From an uncultured Reyranella sp. (lineage in GTDB: Bacteria; Pseudomonadota; Alphaproteobacteria; Reyranellales; Reyranellaceae): DNA of 64,000 bases. Where the stretch lies: NCBI RefSeq assembly GCF_945957355.1, contig NZ_CAMFKM010000001.1:310001-374000 (forward strand), in the 5' to 3' direction. Positions 26,829-35,319 of the stretch are shown here, one piece after another (the stretch's first letter is position 1; the number at the start of each line of letters is the position of its first letter). The position numbers and the translations under genes were made by a program. Under the pieces are notes generated by a model that was given only the letters and a program-made list of their open reading frames with translations, was not told where the DNA came from and searched no databases.

Positions 26829-27291
26829 GATCTGAGACGATCGGATAGGCGGTCGTCGACTTCACCCTCTCCATCGAGAAGCGCGAGGTCACGTTCTTGA
26901 GCGGCATCGTGTCGATCAGCTTCTTGTAGAACAGATCGTAGGCCTGCATGTCGGGAACCGCGACCCTCAGCATGTAGTCGATGTCGCCGGCCATGCGATG
27001 GAACTCCATCACCTCGGGCATGGCCGTGACGGTGCTCGCGAACTTCGAGAGCCAGGCCGAGGAATGGTCGCCGGTCTCGATCGACACGAACACGGTGAGC
27101 CCCATGCCGATCGCCTCGGGCGAGATCAGCGCCACCCGCTTCAGGATGACGCCGGACTTCTCCAGCCGCTGGATGCGCTTCCAGCAGGGGCTTTGCGAAA
27201 GACCGACCCGATGGGCGATCTGCGCCAGCGAAAGGCTCGCATCCTCCTGGAGGAGCGCCACGATCTTCTTGTCGATGGCATCCATGTTCAT
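26806..27291 (-). CDS. Lrp/AsnC family transcriptional regulator
   Basis: Regulator of 161 residues. The winged helix reads DAIDKKIVALLQEDASLSLAQIAHRVGLSQSPCWKRIQRLEKSGVILKRVALISPEAIG; the RAM ligand domain follows with MPEVMEFHRMAGDIDYMLRVAVPDMQAYDLFYKKLID. ATG at 27291 (ACGGA upstream) or the next one at 27285; the first is taken. No divergent amino-acid gene shows a target. It overlaps the DoxX gene end to end by 23 bases. Confidence 0.92.
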   Translation of the reverse strand: MNMDAIDKKIVALLQEDASLSLAQIAHRVGLSQSPCWKRIQRLEKSGVILKRVALISPEAIGMGLTVFVSIETGDHSSAWLSKFASTVTAMPEVMEFHRMAGDIDYMLRVAVPDMQAYDLFYKKLIDTMPLKNVTSRFSMERVKSTTAYPIVSDLKPVRKR

Positions 27292-27317
27292 CAATCCGTC
27301 AACGCGGGGCGGCCAGT

Positions 27318-27590
27318 CTAGACCGGAAGCGACTCCAGGCGCACCGGAACGCCCAGGCGCTCGGTGAGAACGATAGCGAGTGCCTCGACGTCGCCATCGA
27401 CCCGCCCTGCATAGCTCACCAGCCTCGGCGGGGCGTCCTTGAACCATGAAAGACGCCAAATGCCCGCCTCGCAGACCAGCGATCCGACGACTTGCCCATC
27501 TGCGGAGACCGTCCAGAGAGCGGGCTCTTCATAGGCCGTCTGGAACAGGCGGGCCGCCCGGGCGACGAGGGTGCTGGCAAGGCTGAGCAT
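27318..27590 (-). CDS. Hypothetical protein
   Basis: Small protein of 90 residues of unknown family: MLSLASTLVARAARLFQ, then EPALWTVSADGQVVGSLVCEAGIWRLSWFKDAPPRLVSYAGRVDGDVEALAIVLTERLG. It looks like a compact alpha/beta domain with a balanced amino-acid composition, which argues for a real gene. No clear ribosome site precedes the ATG at 27590. It lies between the AsnC gene and the sox cluster. Confidence 0.5.
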   Translation of the reverse strand: MLSLASTLVARAARLFQTAYEEPALWTVSADGQVVGSLVCEAGIWRLSWFKDAPPRLVSYAGRVDGDVEALAIVLTERLGVPVRLESLPV

Positions 27591-27714
27591 GGGCGAACTG
27601 TACGGGTGCGTTCGCTCCTGCAGCAATGAAACGCGCGGTCGAATCCGGCGGCGACAACGGCAGGAATCGCTCCGGCTCACACCCTTGGGAGAATTTCTTC
27701 TCCTGCGGCCCCGC

Positions 27715-28491
27715 TCAAGGCCGGACCGCGGGCGTCTCCAGCTTCAGGCCCTTCGCCCGATCCATCAGGAAAAGTTCCAGGGCGACATACTCGGACGCAT
27801 CGAGCGGCCAGGCTTCGGCCCGAATGCCGACCAGGCAATTGCGCAGTCGCCGCTTCAGTGAGCCCAGCGCCTGCCATTCCAGGCGATAGATCGGATAGCC
27901 TGTCGGATGCGCCTCCGGGATGACAACGCCCGCCAGCTTCTTGCCAGCATTGTCGTCGTGGCAGATCGCGCAGGAGAGGTTGAGCTGGCCCTGGCGGCGG
28001 CGATAGATCTCCGCGCCCTGCTGGCGGAAAGAGTCGAGGCGGTGGTCGTAGGGTGGCGTGATCGGCATGTCGCGCGACTGGTGCGCGACATAGGCGGTGA
28101 GCGCCAGCAAGTCACGGTTCTCGGGCGGCAGCCGGTCGGCTTTCTGATGCTCGGCGCGGCAGAGATTGATGCGGCCCTCGAGATCGACCGGACGGTCGCC
28201 GCCTTGCGGGATCGCGGGGTAGCGCGTGGCCACGCCCTTCATGCTGGCGGCGGCGGCGCCGTGGCAGTCCGCACAGGATTTGTCGGCGGCGCCAACGGGC
28301 TTCGCCCAGAGCTGGCCGCCGAGCTGGACGAACAGCATGCCGGGATTGGCGGTGTCGTCGTCCTGCATCTTCTGCAGGGCCTCGCCCATGTCCTGGTAGC
28401 CGGAGCGACGTTTGTCCGCGCCAACTTGCGCGGCCGCATAGGAGGCCGCGAACACCAGCCCGAGACCAACGACGAGCAGCCACCTGCTCAT
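27715..28491 (-). CDS. soxA: SoxA, c-type cytochrome subunit of the thiosulfate-binding SoxAX complex
   Basis: Periplasmic cytochrome of 258 residues. After the signal peptide (MSRWLLVVGLGLVFAASYAAA) come two haem motifs, CADCH (73-77) and CAICH (174-178), a Cys111 and the catalytic Cys219 in RNCLVGIRAEAW, which carries the persulfide ligand in studied SoxA proteins. It should form SoxAX with the soxX product and couple thiosulfate to SoxY. Its ATG overlaps the soxZ stop by 4 bases. No soxB follows, which is unusual. Confidence 0.92.
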   Translation of the reverse strand: MSRWLLVVGLGLVFAASYAAAQVGADKRRSGYQDMGEALQKMQDDDTANPGMLFVQLGGQLWAKPVGAADKSCADCHGAAAASMKGVATRYPAIPQGGDRPVDLEGRINLCRAEHQKADRLPPENRDLLALTAYVAHQSRDMPITPPYDHRLDSFRQQGAEIYRRRQGQLNLSCAICHDDNAGKKLAGVVIPEAHPTGYPIYRLEWQALGSLKRRLRNCLVGIRAEAWPLDASEYVALELFLMDRAKGLKLETPAVRP

Positions 28492-28808
28492 TCGACGGCG
28501 ATATCGACCCGATGCTCGGCGGCGAAGCCCTCGTCGCCGGTCCAGCGCAGGATCACGGTGCCGCTCTCGTTTGCCCGGGAGAAGAAGGAGACGAATGGAT
28601 TGGCGGCGATCGCGGGCGACATATCCAACGCGAAGATCTCCGCGCCATTCCAGGTCGCGGTGAAGCGCTCGATGATGTTGCGCGGAATGATGCGGCCGTT
28701 GGGACCGGGCCGGAAGCCCGTCTCCATCGGGTGCAGGATCAGCGCCTTGATCTCGATGACGTCGCCACGCCTCGCGGTCTTCGGGGCGTTCACCAGGATG
28801 TTCGACAT
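28488..28808 (-). CDS. soxZ: SoxZ, sulfur-carrier complex subunit
   Basis: Protein of 106 residues without a signal peptide, as usual for SoxZ, which is exported with SoxY. The fold is marked by ILVNAPKTARRGDVIEIKALILHPMETGFRPGPNGRIIPRNII and FTATWNGAEIFALDMSPAIAANPFVSFF. GAGGAGG lies upstream of the ATG at 28808, within the end of soxY. It overlaps soxY by one base and soxA by 4 bases. Confidence 0.93.
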   Translation of the reverse strand: MSNILVNAPKTARRGDVIEIKALILHPMETGFRPGPNGRIIPRNIIERFTATWNGAEIFALDMSPAIAANPFVSFFSRANESGTVILRWTGDEGFAAEHRVDIAVE

Positions 28809-29251
28809 CAGGTCGCCTCCTCGAGGCAGGCGGCCAGGGTCACGATCACGTCGGCGCCGGCGCTCCAGAATTTGCCGTCGCTGGTCTCGGCGATGGCGAT
28901 GATCCGCTGGCTGTCGCCCAGCTTGATGCGCGTGCCGATGACGGCCCTGCCGTTCTGCGGCCCGAGTCGCGCGGAAAAGACGTTGGGCTGCGGGTTCTTC
29001 TCGTTGAAGACATGGATCGCCTTGACGTGGTCGTCGGCGGTCATCGGGCTCTCGACCGATACGGTGAGCGGCACGGTGCTGCCGTTCTCGACCAGCGGCG
29101 GCACGTCGAGCTTCACGCGGCCTTCGATCGGCGTCGCCATGCCGATCACCTTCCGGATCGCCTCGGCCATGGCGTCGGGCGTCGCCGCCGCAGGCGCGAG
29201 CGGCAGAACGACAACGGCGGCCGTGCCGGCAAGAAAGTGACGTCGGTCCAT
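28808..29251 (-). CDS. soxY: SoxY, sulfur-carrier protein with an atypical C-terminus
   Basis: Protein of 147 residues that carries the sulfur substrate in the Sox cycle. The twin-arginine start (MDRRHFLAGTAAVVVLPLAP) and SoxY phrases IGTRIKLGDSQRIIAIAETSDGKFW are clear. The normal mobile tail GGCGG is not present; the frame ends VTLAACLEEAT, so the carrier cysteine (Cys142) stands five residues before the end in a different, longer and acidic context. I checked the reading frame base by base. It may still function, or may prefer another partner. Confidence 0.88.
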   Translation of the reverse strand: MDRRHFLAGTAAVVVLPLAPAAATPDAMAEAIRKVIGMATPIEGRVKLDVPPLVENGSTVPLTVSVESPMTADDHVKAIHVFNEKNPQPNVFSARLGPQNGRAVIGTRIKLGDSQRIIAIAETSDGKFWSAGADVIVTLAACLEEAT

Positions 29252-29686
29252 TCAATCCTTCAACGTGACGAGATAGGCCACGACATCCTCGACCTGTTCG
29301 GCCGACAGGATCGGCCTGCCCTCGAAGTTGCGGGCAACCCGCTGCAGGCCACCGGTACGATAATAGGCCGGCATGATCGTGTCGGCATTGAGACGCGACC
29401 CGTCGACGATGCGCAGGCGAAGCTGCCCCTCCGACCAGCGCGACCCCGCGCCGGCGAGACTGGGCGCCAGGTTGCCCTGGAAGCGCTCCTCGGAGATCGG
29501 CCCCGAATGACAGAGCAGGCAGAGGCCGACGCTGCGGTTGGCGACGATCGCCCTTCCCCGCGACGGGTCGCCCGGCCGACCGGTGAGCGAGCGGGGAATC
29601 GAATCGTCGACGATCTGCGGCGTCGCCTGTTGGGCCGCTGCGGGCCAGGCGGCGAGCGCGAAAGCGAGGACGGCGACCTTCCGCAT
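29252..29686 (-). CDS. soxX: SoxX, c-type cytochrome
   Basis: Monohaem cytochrome of 144 residues. Signal peptide MRKVAVLAFALAAWPAAAQ is followed by a SoxX-like lead (VDDSIPRSLTGRPGDPSRGRAIVANRSVG) and the haem motif CLLCH (56-60). SoxX pattern phrases GNLAPSLAGAGSRWSEGQLRLRIVDGSRLN and PAYYRTGGLQRVA provide the distal Met region. It abuts soxY and lies 4 bases after soxF. Partner of SoxA in the periplasm. Confidence 0.9.
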   Translation of the reverse strand: MRKVAVLAFALAAWPAAAQQATPQIVDDSIPRSLTGRPGDPSRGRAIVANRSVGLCLLCHSGPISEERFQGNLAPSLAGAGSRWSEGQLRLRIVDGSRLNADTIMPAYYRTGGLQRVARNFEGRPILSAEQVEDVVAYLVTLKD

Positions 29687-29690
29687 CGTA

Positions 29691-30947
29691 TCAGCCGAAG
29701 GTTTCGGCCGTGATGGTGCGGAACCAGCTCGACGCGTAGAGCGCCTCCTGACCGCGCAGCCCGCCCACGGCCACGAGCGGGCTGGTGCCGCCGGCGCCGG
29801 GAATGTCGGTGAGCTGCCCCTTGTCGGGGCGATAGACGCCGGCGATCGAGATGCCGTAGTCGGCCGCAACCAGGCTGTAGCAGGTATTGATCACGATCGG
29901 ATCCTGCGGCTTTTCACCGGCCAGCAGCTTCACGAGGGCGGCGGCGCAGACCTTGGCCTGGGCATTGGCCGCGAAGGCGGATTTGGGCATGCCACCCATG
30001 ATGGCCGCATCGCCCAGCACATGAATATTGGGCCGCAGGGTCGATTCGAAGGCGACCGGCTCGACGGGGCACCAGCCGGTGCGGTCGGCGACGCCGGCCT
30101 GCGTGGCGATGGCGCCGGCTTTCTGCGGTGGGATCACATTGGCGACCGCAGCCTTGTGCGATCCGAACTCGGTGGTGAGGGTGAGGGTCGCGGGATCGAC
30201 CGACGTCACCTTGCCGCCCTGACTGAGCGGCACCCATTCGATCACGCCCGGGTAGAGCTCAGCCCAGCCGTTCTGGAACAGGCGCTGCTTGGAGAAGGCA
30301 TCCTTGGAATCGAGCAGCAGCAACTTCGACTTCGGCTTCCAGATCTTGAGCCAGTAGGCGATCAGGCTGGCGCGCTCGTAGGGCCCGGGCGGGCAGCGGA
30401 AGGGATTGGCCGGCGCCGACATCACGACGAGTCCGCCATCGTCCATCGCCTGCAATTGCTTGCGCAGCAGCACGGTCTGCGCGCCGGCCTTCCAGGCGTG
30501 TGGCATCTTCTGCGCCGCGGCCTCGTCGTAGCCGGAGATGACGCCCCAGGTGAAATCGATGCCGGGTGACATGATAAGCCGGTCGTAGGAGAGCCTGTTG
30601 CCGTTGGCCAAGGTCACGCTCTTCGCATCGGAATCGACCGCGGTGGCGCTCGTCTCGGCGACGGTGACGCCGGCGCCCTTGATGCCGGCGTAGCGGAACT
30701 GCTGCTGGTCGATCTCGCGCAGGTTGGCGAGCACCGAGTTGCTGAACGGGCACGAGGTGTAGACGGGATTGGGTTCGACCAGGGTGACGTCGAGCGACGG
30801 CTGCAGCGCCTTCAAGGTGCGCGCCGCCGTAGCACCGCCGAAGCCGCCACCGATCACCACCACCTTGGCCTTGCCCTGCGCCGAAACGACAGCCGGTGCG
30901 AGGCCGGCCGCGACGGTGAGCTTCAGGAAACGCCGGCGCGTCGCCAT
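29691..30947 (-). CDS. soxF: Flavocytochrome c sulfide dehydrogenase flavoprotein subunit (SoxF/FccB-like)
   Basis: FAD protein of 418 residues with a twin-arginine signal (MATRRRFLKLTVAAGLAPAVVSA). The FAD motif VVVIGGGFGGATAARTL and the FccB-type phrase PVYTSCPFSNSVLANLR follow. A second cysteine region (TGWCPVEPVAFES) and LGDAAIMGGMPKSAFAANAQAK near the end fit the sulfide-dehydrogenase branch, which oxidises sulfide and passes electrons to a cytochrome c. That cytochrome is probably the preceding gene, 3 bases away. Confidence 0.9.
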   Translation of the reverse strand: MATRRRFLKLTVAAGLAPAVVSAQGKAKVVVIGGGFGGATAARTLKALQPSLDVTLVEPNPVYTSCPFSNSVLANLREIDQQQFRYAGIKGAGVTVAETSATAVDSDAKSVTLANGNRLSYDRLIMSPGIDFTWGVISGYDEAAAQKMPHAWKAGAQTVLLRKQLQAMDDGGLVVMSAPANPFRCPPGPYERASLIAYWLKIWKPKSKLLLLDSKDAFSKQRLFQNGWAELYPGVIEWVPLSQGGKVTSVDPATLTLTTEFGSHKAAVANVIPPQKAGAIATQAGVADRTGWCPVEPVAFESTLRPNIHVLGDAAIMGGMPKSAFAANAQAKVCAAALVKLLAGEKPQDPIVINTCYSLVAADYGISIAGVYRPDKGQLTDIPGAGGTSPLVAVGGLRGQEALYASSWFRTITAETFG

Positions 30948-30950
30948 GCC

Positions 30951-31244
30951 CTACTCCGGCTGTGCAGCGAACCAGGCAGCGATGGCCTCGGTCTGCCGGT
31001 CGTCGAAACCCTTGGCGATCCGTCCCATCACGCTCGAGGGCCAGGCGCCGCTACGATACTCGCGCATGAAGGAGACGATGTCCTCGGCCTTGCGGCCGGC
31101 GATGTGCGGGATTACCGAGTCCGCGACCTTCTTCGGGGCGTGACAGCCGGTGCAGGAGCTGGCGCCCGGCGGCGCATCGGCCGCCGTTGCCGGGCCGGCC
31201 AGCAGGATCATGCTGGCGAGGCCCGGCAGCAGCGCGCGATGCAT
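30951..31244 (-). CDS. Small c-type cytochrome (electron acceptor for IorAB or SoxF)
   Basis: Periplasmic monohaem cytochrome of 97 residues: signal peptide MHRALLPGLASMILLAGPATA, haem motif CTGCH (31-35) and a probable distal Met in WPSSVMGRIAKGF. It starts on the last base of iorB (TGATG) and ends 3 bases before soxF, so it could serve the molybdenum hydroxylase, the sulfide dehydrogenase, or both. SoxE-type monohaem partners of SoxF have this length. Confidence 0.88.
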   Translation of the reverse strand: MHRALLPGLASMILLAGPATAADAPPGASSCTGCHAPKKVADSVIPHIAGRKAEDIVSFMREYRSGAWPSSVMGRIAKGFDDRQTEAIAAWFAAQPE

Positions 31245-33415
31245 CAGGCGCCCTTCTTCAGATCGTTGTTCGCCAGCGGCAAGTTGCGCACCCGCTTGCC
31301 CGTCGCCTTGGCGATCGCATTCAGCACGGCGGGCGCCGCGACGGCGATGGTCGGTTCGCCGACACCGCCCCAGAAATCGTGGGTCGGCACCAGGACCGTC
31401 TCGACGTCGGGCATCTCGTCGATGCGCATCACGTTGTAGCTGTCGAAATTGGTCTGCTCGACTGCACCGTCCTTGACGGTGATCTCGCCGTACAGTGCCG
31501 CCGACAGGCCGTAGACGAACGAGCCCGCGACCTGGCGCTCGATCTGCGCCGGATTGACCGCATGCCCCGGATTAGTGGCTGCGGTGATCTTGTGGATCCT
31601 GAGCTGCCCGTCGGGGCTCACGGAGACCTCGGCGACGCCGGCGACGTAGCTGCCATAGCCCATGACCTGCGAGATGCCATGGAAGCGGCCCGCGGGCAGC
31701 GGTTTGCCGTAGCCTGCCTTGTCGCAGGCGGCCTTCAGCACCGCGGCCCACTTGGGCTTGAGGTACTTCAGGCGATAGGCCAGCGGATCCTGACCGGCTG
31801 CCGCCGCCAGCTCGTCCATGAAGCATTCCATATAGACGGCGTTCTGGTTCACGTTCACACCGCGCCAGAAGCCCGCCGGGATGTGCGGGTTGCGCATAGC
31901 ATGATCGATCATCAGATTGGGGATGTCGTAGCCATACGCCGCCTCGACGCCTGACTGCATGAGGCCCTGGAATGTGGCGGGATCCATGCCGTTCACCAGG
32001 TTCTGCGGCAGCAGCGAAGCCAGGATCGACTGGCCCGAGATGCGCACGCGCAGCCCGACCAGGTTGCCCTGGGCGTCGAGACCGGCGGTCAGCTTGGCCA
32101 TCGTCGTGGGATGGTACTGGCAGTGCGTCATGTCCTCTTCGCGCGACCAGATGAGCTTGATCGGCGTGCCGGGCATCTCCTTGGCAGCCAGCACGGCCTG
32201 GCGCACATAGTCTGAGCGGCCGCGCCGTCCGAATCCGCCGCCCAGCATCAGCTTGTAGACCTCGCACCGGGCGATCGGCAGGCCAGCCGCTTCCGACGCG
32301 GCGGCCAGGGCCGCCTCGCCGTTTTGCGTGCCGCACCAGACCTCACACTTGTCGGCCGTGTAACGCGCCGTGGCGTTCATCGGCTCCATGGTGACGTGAT
32401 GCTGATAGGGGAAGCTATAGACGGCCTCGACCTTCTTGGCCGCGCCCTCGATCGCCTTCTGGGCGTCGCCCGCCTTGTTGCCGACGAAGGCTTCCTTGGC
32501 GTCGAGGCCCTCCTTCAGCGTGGCGTTGATCGTCTCGGTCGAGACCTTGCCCAGGTCACCGACGTCCCAGTTGGTCGTGACGGCGTCGAGCGCCGTCTTC
32601 GCCTGCCAGTAGGTGTCGGCCACGACCACGACAGCGTTGCCGTCGATCGCGAAGATCTTCTTCACGCCCGGCATCTTCTCGGCCTTGGTGGCGTCGAAGT
32701 CCTTGAGCTTGCCGCCGATCACGGGGCAGGCGCGGACGGTCGCATTCAGCATTCCAGGCATGGTGTAATCCATGCCGTAGATCTGCTTGCCCGTGACCTT
32801 GTCGACAGTGTCCAGCCGCTTGAGCGGCTTGCCGGCGATCTTCCAGTCCTTCGGGTCCTTGAGCTTCACGTCCTTGGGCGGCTCGAGCAGGGCCGCCGCC
32901 GCGGCAACTGCGCCGTACGTCACGGTCTTGCCCGAAGCCTTGTGCGTGATCTTGCTGTCGGCGGCGCTGCATTCGGCGGCTGGCACGTTCCACTGCTTCG
33001 CCGCGGCGGCGATCAGCATCTCGCGCGCGATGGCGCCGCCCTCTCGGACATACTGCTGGCTCTCGCGGATGCCGCGGCTGCCGCCGGTCGAGAAGTTCTT
33101 CCAGACACGGTTGCGCTTCAGGTTCTCGCCGGGCGTCGGATATTCCCAGGAGACCTTGTTCCAGTCGCAGTCCAGTTCCTCCGCCACGAGCTGGCAGAGG
33201 CCGGTAAGCGTACCCTGTCCCATCTCGGAACGGGCAATCCGGATCACCACCTTGTCGTCGGGATGGATGACCACCCAGGCGTTCAGTTCCTTGACGGTCT
33301 GGGCCTGCGCCACGTTCTCGTCGAAGGGCAGATGGAAGCCGAGCGAGAAGCCGCCGGCGACGGCAGCGCCGCTGACCAGGAAGCCGCGACGGCCGAGCGA
33401 AGTCTGGATCGTCAT
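31244..33415 (-). CDS. iorB: Molybdenum hydroxylase large subunit (isoquinoline 1-oxidoreductase beta-like)
   Basis: Xanthine dehydrogenase family protein of 723 residues. Twin-arginine signal SLGRRGFLVSGAAVAGGFSLG implies export of the folded enzyme. Conserved parts include GQGTLTGLCQLVAEELDCDW, the GGGFGRRG motif near the molybdopterin, FWRGVNVNQNAVYMECFMDELA and HAVNPAQIERQVAGSFVYGLS. The ATG at 33415 has GGGAGG upstream; a longer frame overlaps iorA and is rejected. With iorA and the cytochrome gene it forms a periplasmic aldehyde or N-heterocycle oxidase lacking an FAD subunit. Confidence 0.9.
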   Translation of the reverse strand: MTIQTSLGRRGFLVSGAAVAGGFSLGFHLPFDENVAQAQTVKELNAWVVIHPDDKVVIRIARSEMGQGTLTGLCQLVAEELDCDWNKVSWEYPTPGENLKRNRVWKNFSTGGSRGIRESQQYVREGGAIAREMLIAAAAKQWNVPAAECSAADSKITHKASGKTVTYGAVAAAAALLEPPKDVKLKDPKDWKIAGKPLKRLDTVDKVTGKQIYGMDYTMPGMLNATVRACPVIGGKLKDFDATKAEKMPGVKKIFAIDGNAVVVVADTYWQAKTALDAVTTNWDVGDLGKVSTETINATLKEGLDAKEAFVGNKAGDAQKAIEGAAKKVEAVYSFPYQHHVTMEPMNATARYTADKCEVWCGTQNGEAALAAASEAAGLPIARCEVYKLMLGGGFGRRGRSDYVRQAVLAAKEMPGTPIKLIWSREEDMTHCQYHPTTMAKLTAGLDAQGNLVGLRVRISGQSILASLLPQNLVNGMDPATFQGLMQSGVEAAYGYDIPNLMIDHAMRNPHIPAGFWRGVNVNQNAVYMECFMDELAAAAGQDPLAYRLKYLKPKWAAVLKAACDKAGYGKPLPAGRFHGISQVMGYGSYVAGVAEVSVSPDGQLRIHKITAATNPGHAVNPAQIERQVAGSFVYGLSAALYGEITVKDGAVEQTNFDSYNVMRIDEMPDVETVLVPTHDFWGGVGEPTIAVAAPAVLNAIAKATGKRVRNLPLANNDLKKGA

Positions 33416-33429
33416 GGTGCGTCCCTCCC

Positions 33430-33879
33430 CTAGGCCTTGGCCGCGGCGTGGATGGCGGCGCGGACCTGCTGGTAGGTGCCGCAGCGGCAGATGTTGGTCA
33501 TCGCCTCGTCGATGTCGGCGTCGGTCGGGTTTGGCTTGGCAGCCAGCAGCGCCGTCGCCGCCATCACCATGCCGCTCTGGCAGTAGCCGCACTGGGGCAC
33601 GTCGAGCTCGACCCAGGCTTTCTGGATCTTGTTCAGCACGCCATTGTCCGCGACCGCTTCGATGGTGACGACCTTCTGCGTGCCGACCGCATTCACCGGA
33701 ATGCTGCACGAACGCACGGGCGCGCCGTCGACATGGACCGTGCAGGAACCGCATTGCGCGATGCCGCAGCCATACTTGGTGCCGGTGAGGCCCAGTTGTT
33801 CACGCAGCACCCATAGGAGCGGCGTATCCGGATCAGCAGTGTATTCGACCGCCTTGCCGTTGACGTTGAGGACCGCCAT
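33430..33879 (-). CDS. iorA: [2Fe-2S] subunit of the molybdenum hydroxylase (isoquinoline 1-oxidoreductase alpha-like)
   Basis: Iron-sulfur protein of 149 residues with the two clusters of the family: plant-type cysteines 38, 43, 46 and 58, then helical-domain cysteines 97, 100, 131 and 133 (CGYC...CRC). It transfers electrons from the molybdenum site of IorB to a cytochrome. First gene of the eight-gene minus-strand run that ends with soxA. The promoter must lie in the 98 bases up to the dipeptidase gene, or the run is read through from upstream. Confidence 0.93.
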   Translation of the reverse strand: MAVLNVNGKAVEYTADPDTPLLWVLREQLGLTGTKYGCGIAQCGSCTVHVDGAPVRSCSIPVNAVGTQKVVTIEAVADNGVLNKIQKAWVELDVPQCGYCQSGMVMAATALLAAKPNPTDADIDEAMTNICRCGTYQQVRAAIHAAAKA

Positions 33880-33977
33880 CCCAGTCTCCTATTGTTCAGA
33901 AAATATGGAAATAGCGTAGCCCAGCGCGCCGCCGCCGCCTAAGCAACCGTACCGCTTTCACGGAGGTTTGATGGCCT

Positions 33978-35309
33978 TCAGCCGACGCTGGCTTCGAACA
34001 CGCGGCGGAAGTTGCCGCCGAGCAGTTTTGCCGTTTCTTCGGCGTTGAATCTGGTGCGCAGGGCGGCTGCCAATTGTGGCAAGTCGGCATAGCTCGGTAT
34101 GGCACTGGCTCCGACGAGGCCCAGCTGGTCGGTTCCGAGCCCGACGTGATCGATACCGACGACATCGACCATCCTCGCGAAACCGTCGGTCGCATAGCTG
34201 ACGATGTTCGGGAAATAGGCCGTGACAGGCCAGATACCGATGACACCTCCGGTTGCGGCAATGGCCTTCGCATGATCGGGCAGGATGCGCCGCGTCCAGG
34301 AAGCCGGCCGCGTGATGAGCGACGTGTGCGAGAGGACGAGCGGTCGTGTCGTCACGGCAGCGGCCTTCTTCACGAGCTCGAACGTGCCGTGGGCTACATC
34401 GACCACGATGCCCAGCGCATTGCAACGGCGTATCACCTCGGCGCCAAAGGCCGTGAGTCCTTCGTGCACGCTTGGCTCGGTCTGGATGTCGCCCAGTTCG
34501 TTGGGCCGGTAGTGCGTAAGCTGCAGATGGCGCAACGCCCAGCGCTGATAGGCCTCGTCGAGGCGCTCGATCCTTCCTTCAAGGAAGTCGGCACCTTCCG
34601 ACGCGACGATGACCGAGGGCCGGCTCGCGCGCGCCGCCCGTAGCTCCGCCGCGGTCCTCACGATCGGCAGGCCTTGCTCGCGCGCCAGTACGTGCAGCGC
34701 CGGGAACGAGCGTTGGCTGAACGAATAGAGCTCACCCGGACGCGGATCGCGACCGGGCCGCAACCGGCCATCGGTGAGCTTGATGATCGGGGAATCGGAG
34801 ACGACCGCCAGCGAAACGACGGACATGCCACCCTGACGCATCGGCTCGGCCACCGGCGAGTACGAGCCGCGACCGAAGCTCATCTGGATCAGGTTGCCGG
34901 CATGGCTGTGCAGGTCGACAGCCATGCCGTCCGTTGCCTGTGCCATCGCGGGCACTGGAAGGCAGAACAGCGGGCTCGCGGCCAGCAAGGCCCGGCGCGT
35001 GACTCCCGCCACCATCTCGGCGTCATGCAATCGATATCGCCAGCCGTCGGCGTCGAACGACACCTGCCAAGTGCCGCCCAGCCGCAGGGCTCCGCTCGCA
35101 ATCTTCATCGGCCGTCGCGCGAACACCTCGACAACCGCCAGCGGATTGTTGGGCACGCAGCCCTCGCAGCAGCCGGGCTCGGCCATCAAGAGGAAGCGAT
35201 CCTGTCCGCCCCATGAGTTCGCCCCGAGGGCGAAACCCGTGATCTCGACACGCTTGCCGTCCGCCTTGTCGGCGCGCTGTTTCCCGAGGTCGGTCCAGGA
35301 CACGCGCAT
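33978..35309 (-). CDS. Peptidase M19 (renal dipeptidase) family protein with an extra N-terminal region
   Basis: Protein of 443 residues. The C-terminal part is a membrane dipeptidase: metal ligands in AVDLHSHAG, ASEGADFLEG, VVDVAHGTF and VLSHTS. The first 98 residues are a separate cysteine-rich domain (FLLMAEPGCCEGCVPNN, then VEVFARR). Directly after it comes a twin-arginine-type signal, MVAGVTRRALLAASPLFCLPVPAMA, in the middle of the frame. Either the two parts are fused, or a second start at 35015 makes the exported peptidase. The gene starts 10 bases after the redoxin gene. Confidence 0.82.
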   Translation of the reverse strand: MRVSWTDLGKQRADKADGKRVEITGFALGANSWGGQDRFLLMAEPGCCEGCVPNNPLAVVEVFARRPMKIASGALRLGGTWQVSFDADGWRYRLHDAEMVAGVTRRALLAASPLFCLPVPAMAQATDGMAVDLHSHAGNLIQMSFGRGSYSPVAEPMRQGGMSVVSLAVVSDSPIIKLTDGRLRPGRDPRPGELYSFSQRSFPALHVLAREQGLPIVRTAAELRAARASRPSVIVASEGADFLEGRIERLDEAYQRWALRHLQLTHYRPNELGDIQTEPSVHEGLTAFGAEVIRRCNALGIVVDVAHGTFELVKKAAAVTTRPLVLSHTSLITRPASWTRRILPDHAKAIAATGGVIGIWPVTAYFPNIVSYATDGFARMVDVVGIDHVGLGTDQLGLVGASAIPSYADLPQLAAALRTRFNAEETAKLLGGNFRRVFEASVG

Positions 35310-35319
35310 CGGACTCTCT

